From Saccharum officinarum (Eukaryota; Streptophyta; Magnoliopsida; Poales; Poaceae): a stretch of 64,000 nt of DNA. The notes under the pieces are model-generated. The model did not search any database. It saw nothing but the letters and a program-made list of their open reading frames with translations, and had not been told where the DNA came from. Of this stretch, positions 43,318 to 54,117 are shown one piece after another. A program made the position numbers and the translations under genes. The stretch covers positions 72,555,737-72,619,736 of the forward strand of contig CM036170.1 of the NCBI GenBank assembly GCA_020631735.1, in the 5' to 3' direction. The number at the start of each line of letters is the position of its first letter. Position 1 is the stretch's first letter.

Positions 43318-45384
43318 TCAATTCTTTTTAGGTATCCAAACTTGTTTAGGTCCTCCAAGGTTAGTGACCAAGCTCTTTGGTACCCAAATGGCTTTCTTCT
43401 TTGAGCCCATCCATAGTGTACCAATGAACTTAGCATGAACACCATTAGTACCCTTGGTAAGTATATAGAAAGAATCAAGCTTAATCGAGGATACATTAGC
43501 ATTGGATTTCTTGTTCATGCAATGTTGCTTTATGTGACCAACTTGCTTGTAACTTTTACAGTAGCTACCATTGTTCTTCACAAAACGAGTCTTGTGAGGA
43601 GCAAAAGCGGCCTTACCTTTCTTGGGGTTATAGCTCAATCCCTCTTTGTAGAGAGAAGCTCTTTGGCTACCCAAGCACATAAGCAAACGGTCATCACCAC
43701 CATAAGCCTTAGCTAAGGTGTGATTGAGCTCTTTTACCTTCTTCTTGAGATTTTCATTCTCAACTATAAGTGTGGAGTCACAAGTAAAACCATCACTACT
43801 AGATGAGTATGATGTAGATGCGCTACATGAAGGGTTAGTGAGAGCAACAACAATAGGCTTATAAAAAAATTCATTAATTATATCACATGATATGCCTATG
43901 TTATAAGTTTTAGTTTTCTCAATATTAGTTGGCATGTTTTCATATTTTTCAACTAGAGAGGAGTGAGCTTCTTCAAGCTTAGAGTGAGACTTTTGAAGCT
44001 TCTTATGGTCTACCTTTAGACTCTCATAGGATGCCCTAAGTTGATCAAGTTTTTGCATAAGGTTTTTCTTATCCTTAAGCAAGCCCTTACACTCCTTTCT
44101 AGATTTTTTAAAATATTGAGTGCAATCTTCTAGCATAGTGATTAGTTTATCTTTAGTTAGATCATCATCATCACTATCACTATCACTAGCACTACCATGA
44201 TCACTCTCATCTTCGGATGATACCTTAGCGGCCTTAGCCATGAAGCATGATGGAGTGTCAAATATGGAGCTCTTCTCTTGAATAGCAATGCTAGCATGCC
44301 CCTTCTTCTTATAGTCCTCATCATCACTTGAGAAATCATCACGATCCTATGTAGCAACATGAGAATCATTCTTCTTCTTATGAGAGCTCTCCTTCTTTTC
44401 TTGTTTCTTCTTTTACTTATTCCTCTCTTTCTTGATAGCATCTTCATCATCACTATCATAAGGACAGTTGGCGATGAGATGGTCCTTGCTATGACATCTA
44501 AAGCATCTCATAGTTTGCTCATTCTTCTTGGATGAGTTCTACCTCCTTCTTGCACGATATCCTTTCTTCTTCATGAATTTACCAAATTGCTTGACAAAGA
44601 GAGCCATCTTCTTATCAATGTCATTACTATCACAAGAGCTTGAGTCTTCACCACTTGATGATTCAATCTTGGACTTGCCCTTGGATGTGGTGGCTTTGAA
44701 TGCCACACTCTTCTTCTTCTCATCATCCTTCTTCTCACTTTCCTTCTTCTTTTTAACCAACTCATCTTTCTCATTATCTTCTCTATATGAATCATCGGTC
44801 ATCACTTATTGAAATACTTGTTGAGGAGTTGAATCTTTTAATGTTGTCCTCACAAGTACGGTGATCAACATGTCAAACCTCTTGGGTAAGCTTCTCAAGA
44901 ACTTCATGGAGAATTGATTGTCCTTGACCTCCTCACCAAGTGTTTTGAGCTCATTCACAATGACTTGCAATCTATAAAACATCTCCGGCACACTCTCATC
45001 TTCTTGCATCTTGAAGCTATAAAACTTTTCTTGGAGAATATACGCTTTGACGGTCTTGGTGCCTTCGGTGCCTTCATATGTTTCCTTAAGTTTTGCCCAT
45101 GCATCATGAGCAATCTCAATGTTCTTCACTTGCTCAAAGGTCTTGTCATCTAGTGCCTCATGAAGAGCACTAATGGCAAGGTCATTGCATTAGAGCTTCT
45201 TCCCCTCCACCTATGTTGGTGCTTCCGGATTAGCAACCTCAAACTTTGTTTCGGTCACCTTCCACACTTCTCTATTGATTGACTTGAGATGTGCGGTCAT
45301 CTTAACCTTCCAATATGCATAATTTGTGCCATCAAATTATGGTGCCTTCTTGGTGTTGTTGATATGCAAACTTAATTGAGCCAT
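43318..45384 (-). pseudogene. Sirevirus gag, interrupted
   Basis: Starts at ATG 45384 (MAQLSLHINN...). A UBN2-type capsid segment is readable at about 45129-44806 (AWAKLKETYEG, LKTLGEEV, LPKRFDMLIT). A Lys/Ser-rich stretch and an intact zinc knuckle follow (CFRCHSKDHLIANC, about 44470-44512), then a coiled-coil-like segment (about 44130-43900). A second knuckle-like segment near 43560 has lost its second Cys. In-frame stops occur early (a TAA about 15 codons in) and repeatedly afterwards, and frames change. Not translatable as a whole. Confidence 0.75.
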
Positions 45385-45427
45385 TTCTTCACCGAAGGTT
45401 GTTAAGCCTTAATCAAACAGTGTCTCG

Positions 45428-45439
45428 GCTCTGATACCA
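45428..45439 (-). other. Sirevirus primer-binding site (initiator tRNA-Met)
   Basis: On the minus strand TGGTATCAGAGC lies two bases inside the 5' LTR end, an exact match to the plant copia primer-site consensus. Confidence 0.85.
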
Positions 45440-45441
45440 CT

Positions 45442-47374
45442 TGAAAGGTCCAAATAGGCTAGACGAGGGGTAAATAGCCTAATTAAAACTTCTACAAGAA
45501 TTACTTAACCACAAGTGTTAGTATAAAAGGTGTCGAAGCAAAATGCACTAGCTCTAACTAATTAAGCAAGCCACCTACACAAGTCTAGTACAAGGCTATC
45601 CACTAACCACAACAACAACTACAAGCTAGATACAAGGAGTAACGCGAGAGAAGAGTTTCGAGTGATTATACCGCCGTGTAGAGACGAGAAGAACCAATCA
45701 ATCAATCAATCAATCACACAAGAGAAATCCTTGCGAAGAGAACGACATAAGAATTTATCTCGAGGTTCACTTGCTTCCCGGCAAGCTACTCCTCGTTGTG
45801 GTGATACACCCACTTGTCGGTTCGCGAGCTAATCGACTATCAAGAGTCGAGCCCTCGGCGGGCGCCGTACAACCGCACACAAGATGGGGATTCTCCAAGC
45901 CACGAGCTCTACTAGAGTATCCAATTCATGAACTCCCACGGGGAAGGATCAAGAACCCCTTACAACACTTGGTGAGGGCTCCAACAATCTCCAATTGCGA
46001 GCTCAATCACTTCCGCTGCTCCAAGCCGTCTACTGTGTCGGGAAACACGGAAGAGTAACAAGAAATCCGCAGCAACTCGAAGATCAAGTGCCTCTTGAAT
46101 GCAACTCTCAAGTAATGCACTTGAATCTCACTCAATCTCACTCAAGATGTGCAACCAAGCAAAGAGATGAGTGGAGGGGTTGTTCTCTAGCTCAAAGGAT
46201 ATCTCAAGTTAAGCCAGAATGCAATAGATGCTCCCAAACCCTGGTCATCTTCTATTTATAGTGAAGGGGTACGCAGCTAGCCGTTACAAGACATCGCAGT
46301 GAAAAACGTGATGACCGGACGCACCGGTCAGGGTGACCGGACGCGTCCGATCACTACAGGACAAGCAGCAACAGTGCGCGTCAGAGAGAGACGTTGCCAT
46401 GACCGGACGCGCTTCACTAAATGACCGGACGCGCTGCACCCGGCGTCCGATCGGAGTCCAGAGAGCTCCCCGCGCGATCGGACGCGTCCGGTCGCACGTG
46501 ACTGGACGTGCCACCGCGTCCGCTTCGCGTCACGCCACCAAGCCGCACAAGTGAAGCTAACCGGACGCTCCGGTCCTAGGGACCCTCGGACGCACTGGTC
46601 GTGCGTCTTTCCTTTGTGCCCAGGTGAACTGATCGGACGCGTTGGTCAAGCCAGACTAGGGTCCGGTCACAAACCCTAGGCGCGCTGCGCCTTTGCCCTC
46701 GACTTGAGCTGACCGGACGCGCAGGTCCACCCTGGACCGTGTCCGGTCCAGCGTTCGATCACTGTTTTCCAGTGAGAAACACACCAGACTTTTGCCTCCG
46801 GCGCAATGAAAAATAGGTGTTTCATTTCCATAAAAGCGCTGAATCACCCCAAACCCCTCTCTACCGCTCAAACTCCACCGCCTTCACAAATGTGCTAATA
46901 CCACCAAGTATACACCATCATGTGCATGTGTGTTAGATTTCACAAACATTTTCAAAGGGTTATGTTATCTCTCAACTAGATCATAATGCATATGCTCAAG
47001 ACATTGATCTAGTGGCACTTGATTCCCGAGCTAACCGAGATTGTCCCTCTTGATAGTCGGCTATGTATCCTAAAACCGGTCAATCACTTCTCTACTCATC
47101 TTAGACCGACAAAAGGAAAACCCTATGGTTATACATTTGCCTTGCGCTCTTAGATCCTTCTCCTCCACTTGATCATCATGTCCATCATTTTATGTGCATT
47201 CCTTCATGATCTTGTTCATCATTTCATGCACCAAATCATGTGGTCTTGTGGCTATCTCTCCATGCCATTTTCACCTCCATCACATGTTGCTTATGTCTAG
47301 CTTAATCACAGTTGATCACATAACATTAGCAATTTTGGTGTCACTCAATTTGCAAAACCATACTTGGGCTTTCA
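45442..47374 (-). repeat. Sirevirus 5' LTR (1933 bp)
   Basis: Same ends as the 3' LTR. The CpG-rich zone spans 46305-46770 and includes about 77 bp (near 46433-46510) missing from the partner, with additional CGGACGCG units. It is followed on the minus strand, after one base, by the primer site. Confidence 0.9.
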
Positions 47375-47877
47375 GACATACACGAAAGTGTACCAGGAGG
47401 CTGAAGAATTATTGTGTCGAGCACTTTCATCAACTACGACATTTCATTCAGGTGTTGTATTTTTTGTATTTTGGTAAGTATATTTTTCTTTCATAATGAT
47501 TCTTTTTTCAACTTCTCTTATGCCTCCTCCATAAATAATTAAAATATGATCTCCAGGCTATTATTGCTTAATTGAGTGGAAAATAATTACTCTCGTGCAT
47601 CATTGTTGGAAGGAAAAACTAATTTATATTATGGATACAATGATCATCATAAAAAATATAGCTTTTATACTTTATAGAAAGATAAAAAAGATAAATAGAT
47701 ATGTAATATTGTGATCCTTGTTTTAATGACGAGCCTATTCATTTGTGATTGCTACAGCAAGCAATACCTATACAAATTAAGTTGTCGTGGCCAATGAAGT
47801 TGTGCAATAAGATGAAATGATCGAACATTTGATATTTTTTTCCCGTTGCAACTCACGGACATTTTTACTAGGAATAT

Positions 47878-48142
47878 AAAAAAACTCGACCTGCAAGGGG
47901 TAAGCCACCCCCAGGTATTGTTGTAAGAGATAAGACCTTCTCACACAGGCCGAGAAACCCCCTGAACCCTTGACACAGGGACGCCGTTGTCCTGTTAGAA
48001 CCAGGGCGGACCTTTTAACATGTGCTTTGCCCGTGGGACGGACGAGGAGATTTTTTTAATCTTAATCTGAAATTCGCTCCCACGAGAAGTCGAACTCGAG
48101 ACCTGAGAAGTGCCGTCTAGGCCACCTAACTAGTTTCGCAAG
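47878..48142 (-). mobile_element. tRNA-derived SINE, second copy
   Basis: On the minus strand it has the same order as the SINE at 31967: tRNA-like head with B box (GAGTTCGACTTC, one change), 'gtgggagcgaattt', a short A-run/CTC segment, a diverged body, 'gggggtttctcggc' and a T tail (A-run at 47878-47884 on the plus strand). It is shorter and more diverged than the first copy. Confidence 0.7.
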
Positions 48143-48460
48143 GCACCCTTCGGCATCATGCATCTAATATACAGCTTTCTCGTGCACCGGAGCGATGAAA
48201 CTCTATAAAACTCTTTATATCTCTCTTTTTTCTAGTCGACCTGACAAAGTCATAAAATATGTTGACGTGTGACATTATTAAATACTAATAAAACTCTCGT
48301 TACCTCGATTCAAAAAAAAACTCTCGTTACTTAATGGCACCAAAAGGAAATCACTTCCCTAGTGCCATGCTTCTACAGATTCCAAAAACGCAGTGAGATA
48401 CTGCCAAAATTTGATTCAGGTAGGGGTGCCTCCTCATGAAATGCACAGCGTATGGACATG

Positions 48461-48713
48461 GGCTGTGTTTAGTTCCATTAAAAAGTGCACTATGTAAAAA
48501 AAAGATTCATTGTCATATCAAACTTGTGATACATGGAGTATTAAATGTGGATAAAATCAAAAAACTAATTGTACAATTTGGTTGTACTTTGCGAGACGAA
48601 CGTTTTAAGCCTAATTAGTCAACGGTTGGACAATTATTACCGAATACAAACGAAATGCTACAGTGTCACTACAGTAAATTTTGACACTCCAGATTTGGGA
48701 ACTAAACACAGCC
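48461..48713. mobile_element. MITE of the TGTTTAGTTCC family, complete
   Basis: GGCTGTGTTTAGTTCC at the left and GGAACTAAACACAGCC... in inverse at the right are near-perfect inverted termini. The 253-bp interior carries 'catggagtattaaat', 'gagacgaacgttttaagcc' and 'aaatgctacagtg'. ATG flanks it on both sides as a possible 3-bp duplication. Confidence 0.75.
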
Positions 48714-49886
48714 ATGGTCAAAATCGTGTTGATTTTCTTTGTTTTCTTAAAAAATATCACGCGGGAGACATTTAACAACACATAGATACAAACCCTTAAA
48801 TGTTCATTTTATCTTAGCAAGGATTGTTAGACAAGATCAAATATCTCATCTTTTTTTTCTACGCCCGTAGCAACACACTGCTACAGATCGCTCCTGCCGC
48901 CGCCTACCGACCCCCCGCGCGTTTTTCCGTGGTTGAACACCTGTTTTTTTCAACTGCACGATGAAGATCCAACGGTCTTGATTGTTTCTTCTACCTCTAG
49001 CCTTCTTTTACCTCCAGCTCGCCCCTGTCGCCGCCCACCTCCCCCATGCGGCATAGTAGAGCTTGGCCAGAGCTTTGCGTCCATGCTCGCGGCGGCCTCT
49101 CTCTTCCCCTCCCCTCCTCTCGTCGCCGATTTCTTCTCCAACTTCGGCGAACGGCCGCGACGCCCCTGCTCCGACTTGGCCCGGCCGCCTCCGCCGCCGC
49201 CAGAGCCCCTAAACCGCCCAGCCACCATCCCCACCACTTGGTCTGCCTGCCTCCCCTAGCTGGCCCCTTCTATACCAACCGGAGTCGGAAGAAAGAGGGG
49301 GAGAGGCTCGCCAAAACCCTATGATCTTCGTCTCCGGTGGTGGTGGTGGAGGAGGAGGCGGCGACCTACCTCGTCACGGGCGTGGGCACCAGCGTCGATC
49401 GATCGCTAGAGCTGGGGAAGGAGGAGTCGGGTGCGGGCGCATGCTAGGCTAGAAAAAAGAGTGAAAATCGGCTAAAACAACCGAGTGTTGTTTAGCCTTT
49501 CTGAATCCAAAAGCTTCGCGTACTATCAAAATTAGAGATTAACGAAATGGGACACGGACTTTTTATCTTTAATTGTTTTTTTTGCAAAATTAATTGTAAG
49601 TACATGTGCAGAAATATATTCCTATAGCCAACCGTATTTAAATTTCGTCAATTTAGTTGGCAAAATTTTCCTTTGTGCAGGTTATCTTAAAAAAACGTAA
49701 CATTTTCATTTCATGTTAGATGAAGATAAAAAAAATTATATGAAATTGTATGGCACTAGAGGTCGGCCACATTTACAACTTTTTTATATGAACTTTGGGA
49801 ACGAATAGAATATTTAGCCTATTGTGTTCAAAATGCTTGAAAGGCTCAATACATCCGTGTAACATTTTTACAACCTGTGTTCTATT
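48714..49886. other. Intergenic; GC-rich block 48880-49450, no gene assigned
   Basis: The GC-rich block opens a 108-codon Pro/Ala-rich frame on the plus strand (48933-49259) and overlapping frames elsewhere, none with a recognisable domain. The edge 'ctacgcccgtagcaac' resembles sequence found at ends of some grass DNA repeats. The rest (49450-49886) is AT-rich and includes the 3' flank of the lipase gene. A TE-captured promoter or exon is possible; nothing is demonstrable. Confidence 0.35.
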
Positions 49887-51937
49887 CTACATCTCTACTA
49901 CTAGCTCATGAGGATTTGTTGTGCTGCCGGGGACGGTAGCTGTACCGCCCACCCTGTCGTCGAGCCACGAGATCACGTCGGCGAAGACGCGCTCGACGTC
50001 CTCCGGCCGTTCGCCCATGAGCACGTGCCACATCCCGGGATACAGCTTCAGCGTCTTGTCCCTGCTCGACGCCCTCTCGTGCAGCAGCTTGCTCCCAGAA
50101 GGATCAGCGACGACGTCGTCGGTGCCGTGCAGGACCAAGAACGGCAACGAGACCTGCCAGCCAATCAGTTGTGAGAATGTTGCGTTGGATGGTTGAAAAG
50201 ATTCATGCTACCGATGCTGCTGCATGCGGTAGCCTAACTGATGGCGAAGAACTCACCTCGTGCAGGTTCTTCTCGATGTCTAGGCCGACGGAGAGGAGTT
50301 CGCGGCCTGTTTGCAGTGCGAGGTTTCCTTTGTACATGTACGGGTTGGAACGGATCTGCACACGAATTCATCAGGCACGGAAGAACATTGAATTTGTGTT
50401 CAACATCTCAAGAGTGTATGCTTGCAACATGCTTTCCTCGTGGAGAAAAGAAAATCCCATAAGGAAGAGCACATATTTCACATTCTAAGGGCCCGTTTGG
50501 TTAGATGTGTTAAAGTTTAACAAATACTGTAGCACTTTTGTCTTATTTGACAAAAAGTTTTCAATTTTAGATTAATTAAGCTTAATAGATTCGTCTCGTA
50601 AATTACTCATAATCTGTGCCGACATGCATGCAATTAGTCTACATTTAGTACTCCATGCATTTGCCGCAACATTGATGTGATGAGAGTTAAACTGAATGAT
50701 TTAGAAACCAAACAGGACCTAAAGTGATTCTAGTATGTTTGTTCTATTACCTCTTTCTTGAACTGGGGATCTTTGCAGACTTTGTCAATCATGTCCGTGG
50801 CAGGGATGACTCTCCAGCTAGGTGCAACGGTGCTGATCATCTTCAGTGCGCTGACGATGATCGGGTGAGGACGCATGTTATCGAACATCTGATATCATGT
50901 GAAACAAAAGCAACATACAGTCTTTAGACTATAGTCAGAGGGGGGGAAATTCTAGGCAGGAGATTAGGCCATTCAAATGAGTTAAAGACCTTGCAAAAAG
51001 GGGCAAGCAACACGGCACCGTCCCAATACAGAGGGTCCTTCCTATGGAGCTGAAGCACCACGGTTCCTCCCATAGAGAAGCCGTAGAGGAACCTCTTCTT
51101 TAGCCTGCTCTCCTGTTTCTCTGGAAATGCAATGGGCATGTTAACACATAAATAATGGAGATCCCATGCTGCTGGGATATGATTTGCATACATAATAACT
51201 ACTGGAATTCACAGCTTCATTCTCACCACAGACACTCTTGAAATGGTCAGAGCAGTCTCTGACAACATCGCTGAAGCTCGATATGTAGCCTTTCGATCCT
51301 GAAGATTTACCGTGGCCCTCGTGGTCAATTCCGTAAACAGCATATCCACGGTGTACTAATCGAGCGGCCGTATCTGTATTTTATGGAAGTTTGTGAGTAT
51401 ACATCCATCCATGTCAAGAGTTCATGGTTTTCACTGATGAAAAGAACATGAAAGTGAAACTGAAGGTTTACCTCCCATGGATATGCTGCACTCACCTCCG
51501 TACCCTAGCAAAATTCAGTCACAAACACAAAAAGGAAGTTTTACTCTCTATTTTTCATCAAAGCATAACCAAGGGGCAAAGTGCGTGATTGTAAGGAGGG
51601 GATGCCGGTACCATGGCAGATAAAGATCAGAGCTCTGCTCTCCGATTTTCTCGGCGTCCAACTGCAGGTGAAGAGCCTGTTTCCTCGTGAATTCACAAAG
51701 AAGTCCTGCCCGAATTGTGCAGAAATATGTTATCAAATACTGCTACACCGATGGAATCAAAAGAAAGAATCCTTGTTAGAAACTGAACCGCCCAAGATAA
51801 TTGCAGTAGGACTAACCTCTTCATACTTGATATTATCTCTGTACTGAGCCTGCAGAAATCAGAAAACCAATTGCTAAGAGTCATGGAGGCAAAAGAAACA
51901 TGAAGAAACAAGAGCAGATTGTTTCTGAATATACCAT
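49887..51937 (-). CDS. Monoacylglycerol lipase-like alpha/beta hydrolase (MAGL/CSE type)
   Basis: Serine hydrolase of the plant family that hydrolyses monoacylglycerols or lysophospholipids; some members act as caffeoylshikimate esterase. Exons read in frame: 51849-51817, 51705-51612, 51504-51472, 51373-51227, 51120-50990, 50888-50751, 50355-50257 and 50153-49887. A proposed first exon is just ATG (51937-51935) before a GT donor, giving MAQYRDNIKYEE...; a TATATAA-like box lies about 80 bp upstream. Total 314 residues, typical length. The nucleophile is in GFSMGG (Ser119), the acid is Asp239 in HGTDD and the His is His269 in PGMWH; GIDHEGHGKSSG is the family's conserved segment. No signal peptide. 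Substrate cannot be inferred. A MITE sits in the intron before exon 50355-50257. The one-codon first exon is the least certain part. Confidence 0.87.
50489..50719. mobile_element. Tourist-like MITE in a lipase intron
   Basis: 231 bp with ends GGGCCCGTTTGGTT and AACCAAACAGGACC, flanked by TAA on both sides (50486-50488 and 50720-50722), the PIF/Harbinger target. The interior has 'agattcgtctcgtaaatta' and 'tgcatgcaattag'. Confidence 0.75.
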
Positions 51938-52434
51938 GTGAAATATTTTTCTGAATGCCGTATGGTTATGTCCAGGGGATCAATGTGCACAACAGCACAA
52001 GAGGTGCTGCAGCATGTATATAATGCACCTGTCTGAAGACAATTACTAGTCAGAAGAAGATGTCAATGAGACTGTTCACTGGTCTCTACATGTCAGAGAA
52101 AAATCAGTCTTCAGCACTAAGGAAACGTATAGCTTTCTCCTCTTACCACCTTCGCAGAAAAAATCGGTCTAGCGAACGCCTTACAGGAATCAAACTCAAA
52201 TTGGTGAAAGCGATGGTGGGAGCTTCCCATGCAGGAGAAGATAAAATTTTTGACATGTGCGCTGGGAAATAATAAGACGGGAACAGGTGTCCCATGTTTC
52301 TGATCTTCGACATCGTCAGGTGTGAATTAGAAAAGGTGATTTCAGAAATGATACAGAAAAGTATTTTGGACACAGGTCAAAACATCTCTTAGACTCTGAC
52401 ATACCACACGGCAAACGTATCTGGCGTGTCATAT

Positions 52435-53982
52435 TCAGACACTAGCTGTACAAATCGCTCTTTCCTCTAGCCAAGTGATAATGTCCGCGTACACACGCTC
52501 AACGTCGTCAGGGAGTTCAGCTGTCAGCGCATGCCACATCCCAGGGTAGAGCTTGAAGGTTTTGTCCTTGCTCGATGCTTTCTCGAATAGCAGCTTGCTG
52601 ACTGAAGGATCGGTCACGATGTCGTCTCCACCGTGCAGGACCAGGAATGGCATCGTCACCTAAAAACTGAAAATGTTAACCATGCTTTGGAACAGCAGAA
52701 TAGTTTCCTAACCAAAAAGATGGAAAAGGGGAATGACCTGATTCAAGTTCTTCTCAATGTCTAGGCTGACCATCAGGAGCTCATGACAAGTTTTCAGGGG
52801 GAGCTTTCCTCTGTATATATATGGATTGGAACGAACCTGTACATAAAATCAGGAAGAAAACAAGAAACTAGTATTACATATCAACTCAATTATATAATTA
52901 TGTAACCTATGCAGACGCAGATTACTAATCAATGGGCAGTTCATGATATCTTCACTTTCTATTTTGCGTAAATCTAAGTTTTTTTTAATCTTCACCTGTT
53001 TTCTCATCTCTGGATCTTTGCAGACTTTGTCAATGATATCAGGTGTGGGTATGATCTTCCAACTAGGCGCAACAGCACAAATCATCGTCAGAGCGCTGAC
53101 CACTATCGGGTGAGGCCTCATGTCATCAGAGATCTGATATCATATATGATCACAAAACTAGAGCTGCCAGATTAACCACAGCAATAAAAGTGCTCCTGCT
53201 GTACGAAACAAGCCCAATACCACAGGCTTGAGAAGGAAACTGAAAGTGAAAGCAAGCAAGCCATATCATCTTGCTCTGTTACCAGACCTTGCACATAGGA
53301 GCAAGCAAGATGGCGCCGTCCCAGTAGTCCGGTGCCTTCCTATGGAGGAGAAGAGCCACGCTTCCGCCCATGGAAATGCCGTACAGGAACCTCTTCTTCC
53401 TCTATTCTCTGGTTTCTCTGAAATCAGGTGTCATCATGGTTCAGTATCTGTATCTTAAGTTTGGATGTCCGATCAGCGAAACAAATCAACAATGTTGTTC
53501 AATTCATACCGCAGATACTTGTGAAATGATTGGAGCAATCTGCGATGATGTCGCCAAAGTTTGGTATGTAGCACCTGCTTCCAGATGATCTGCCATGTCC
53601 CTCATGATCTATCCCGTAAACACCATATCCTGCCTGCACCAATCGAGCCGCGGTATCTGGATGTTTCGGTGCAGCTTGTTTAGTGTTAGTAATACTATGT
53701 TTCATCCATCTCTGTTATTCAACAATACTGGTCAAATCAATTTAGAAGATGGTATTGTTACCCCTCATTGATATGCTACACTCTGCTGCAATTCCTGCAG
53801 AAGATAAATCAAGAGCGATAGTAGTAACTAGTATGCTTGATTTTGTGCGGCAACTGGCTGAACTGAGAGATGGAGAGTGTGTATTGGTACCATGACAGAT
53901 GAAGATCATAGCTTTTGGCTGGCAATTCTGTGGTGTCCATCTGCAAGTGAACAGCTTGTTGCCCGGAATTCACAGTGAACTC
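52435..53982 (-). pseudogene. Second MAGL-like gene, frameshifted and 5'-truncated
   Basis: Tandem paralogue, same strand, with its stop only about 500 bp from the start of the first gene. Seven exons correspond one-to-one: 53982-53891, 53794-53762, 53656-53510, 53417-53288, 53133-52996, 52836-52738 and 52659-52435. Five have exactly the expected phase, and the last three contain intact family sequence (HGGDD, YPGMWH). Two do not: 53982-53891 is 92 bp where its partner is 94, and 53417-53288 is 130 where its partner is 131, so both shift the frame (near 53968 and near 53400). The nucleophile region is readable only in the shifted frame (GISMGG). The first exon would lie in the gap at 54018. 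Either a recent pseudogene or sequence errors close to a contig end. Confidence 0.75.
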
Positions 53983-54017
53983 CTGCATGTGGGAAGTGAG
54001 AGTCTCAGCGGAAGTGA

Positions 54018-54117
54018 NNNNNNNNNNNNNNNNNNNNNNNNNNNNNNNNNNNNNNNNNNNNNNNNNNNNNNNNNNNNNNNNNNNNNNNNNNNNNNNNNNN
54101 NNNNNNNNNNNNNNNNN
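54018..54117. other. Assembly gap (100 N)
   Basis: Exactly 100 N. It cuts the 5' end of the second lipase gene; on the right the sequence starts inside the gag of an inverted Sirevirus copy. Confidence 0.95.

Larger units (their letters stand above)
33215..47374 (-). mobile_element. Sirevirus (Ty1/copia) element, complete ends, decayed, with nested insertion
   Basis: 14160 bp between two LTRs starting TGAAAG and ending CTTTCA, flanked by GACAT on both sides (33210-33214 and 47375-47379). Removing the nested 3.9-kb LTR and one target copy leaves about 10.2 kb. Orientation is minus: 5' LTR 47374-45442, primer site, gag, pol, then 3' LTR 35076-33215. Sirevirus hallmarks are several GGGGGAG polypurine-like tracts before the 3' LTR and CpG-rich palindromes built on CCGGACGCGTCCGG in the LTRs (both known for this group). 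Coding is broken by many stops, so it is non-autonomous. Confidence 0.9.

Noticed and set aside
33215..47374. Regularly spaced CCGGACGCG units as a CRISPR-like array
   Set aside because: Spacing is irregular and the units are palindromic Sirevirus LTR motifs in a plant genome.
50924..51193. Lipase exon extended to start at MYANHIPAAWD
   Set aside because: Those residues come from the intron; the CAG acceptor at 51121 and phase match with the paralogue place the exon start at 51120.
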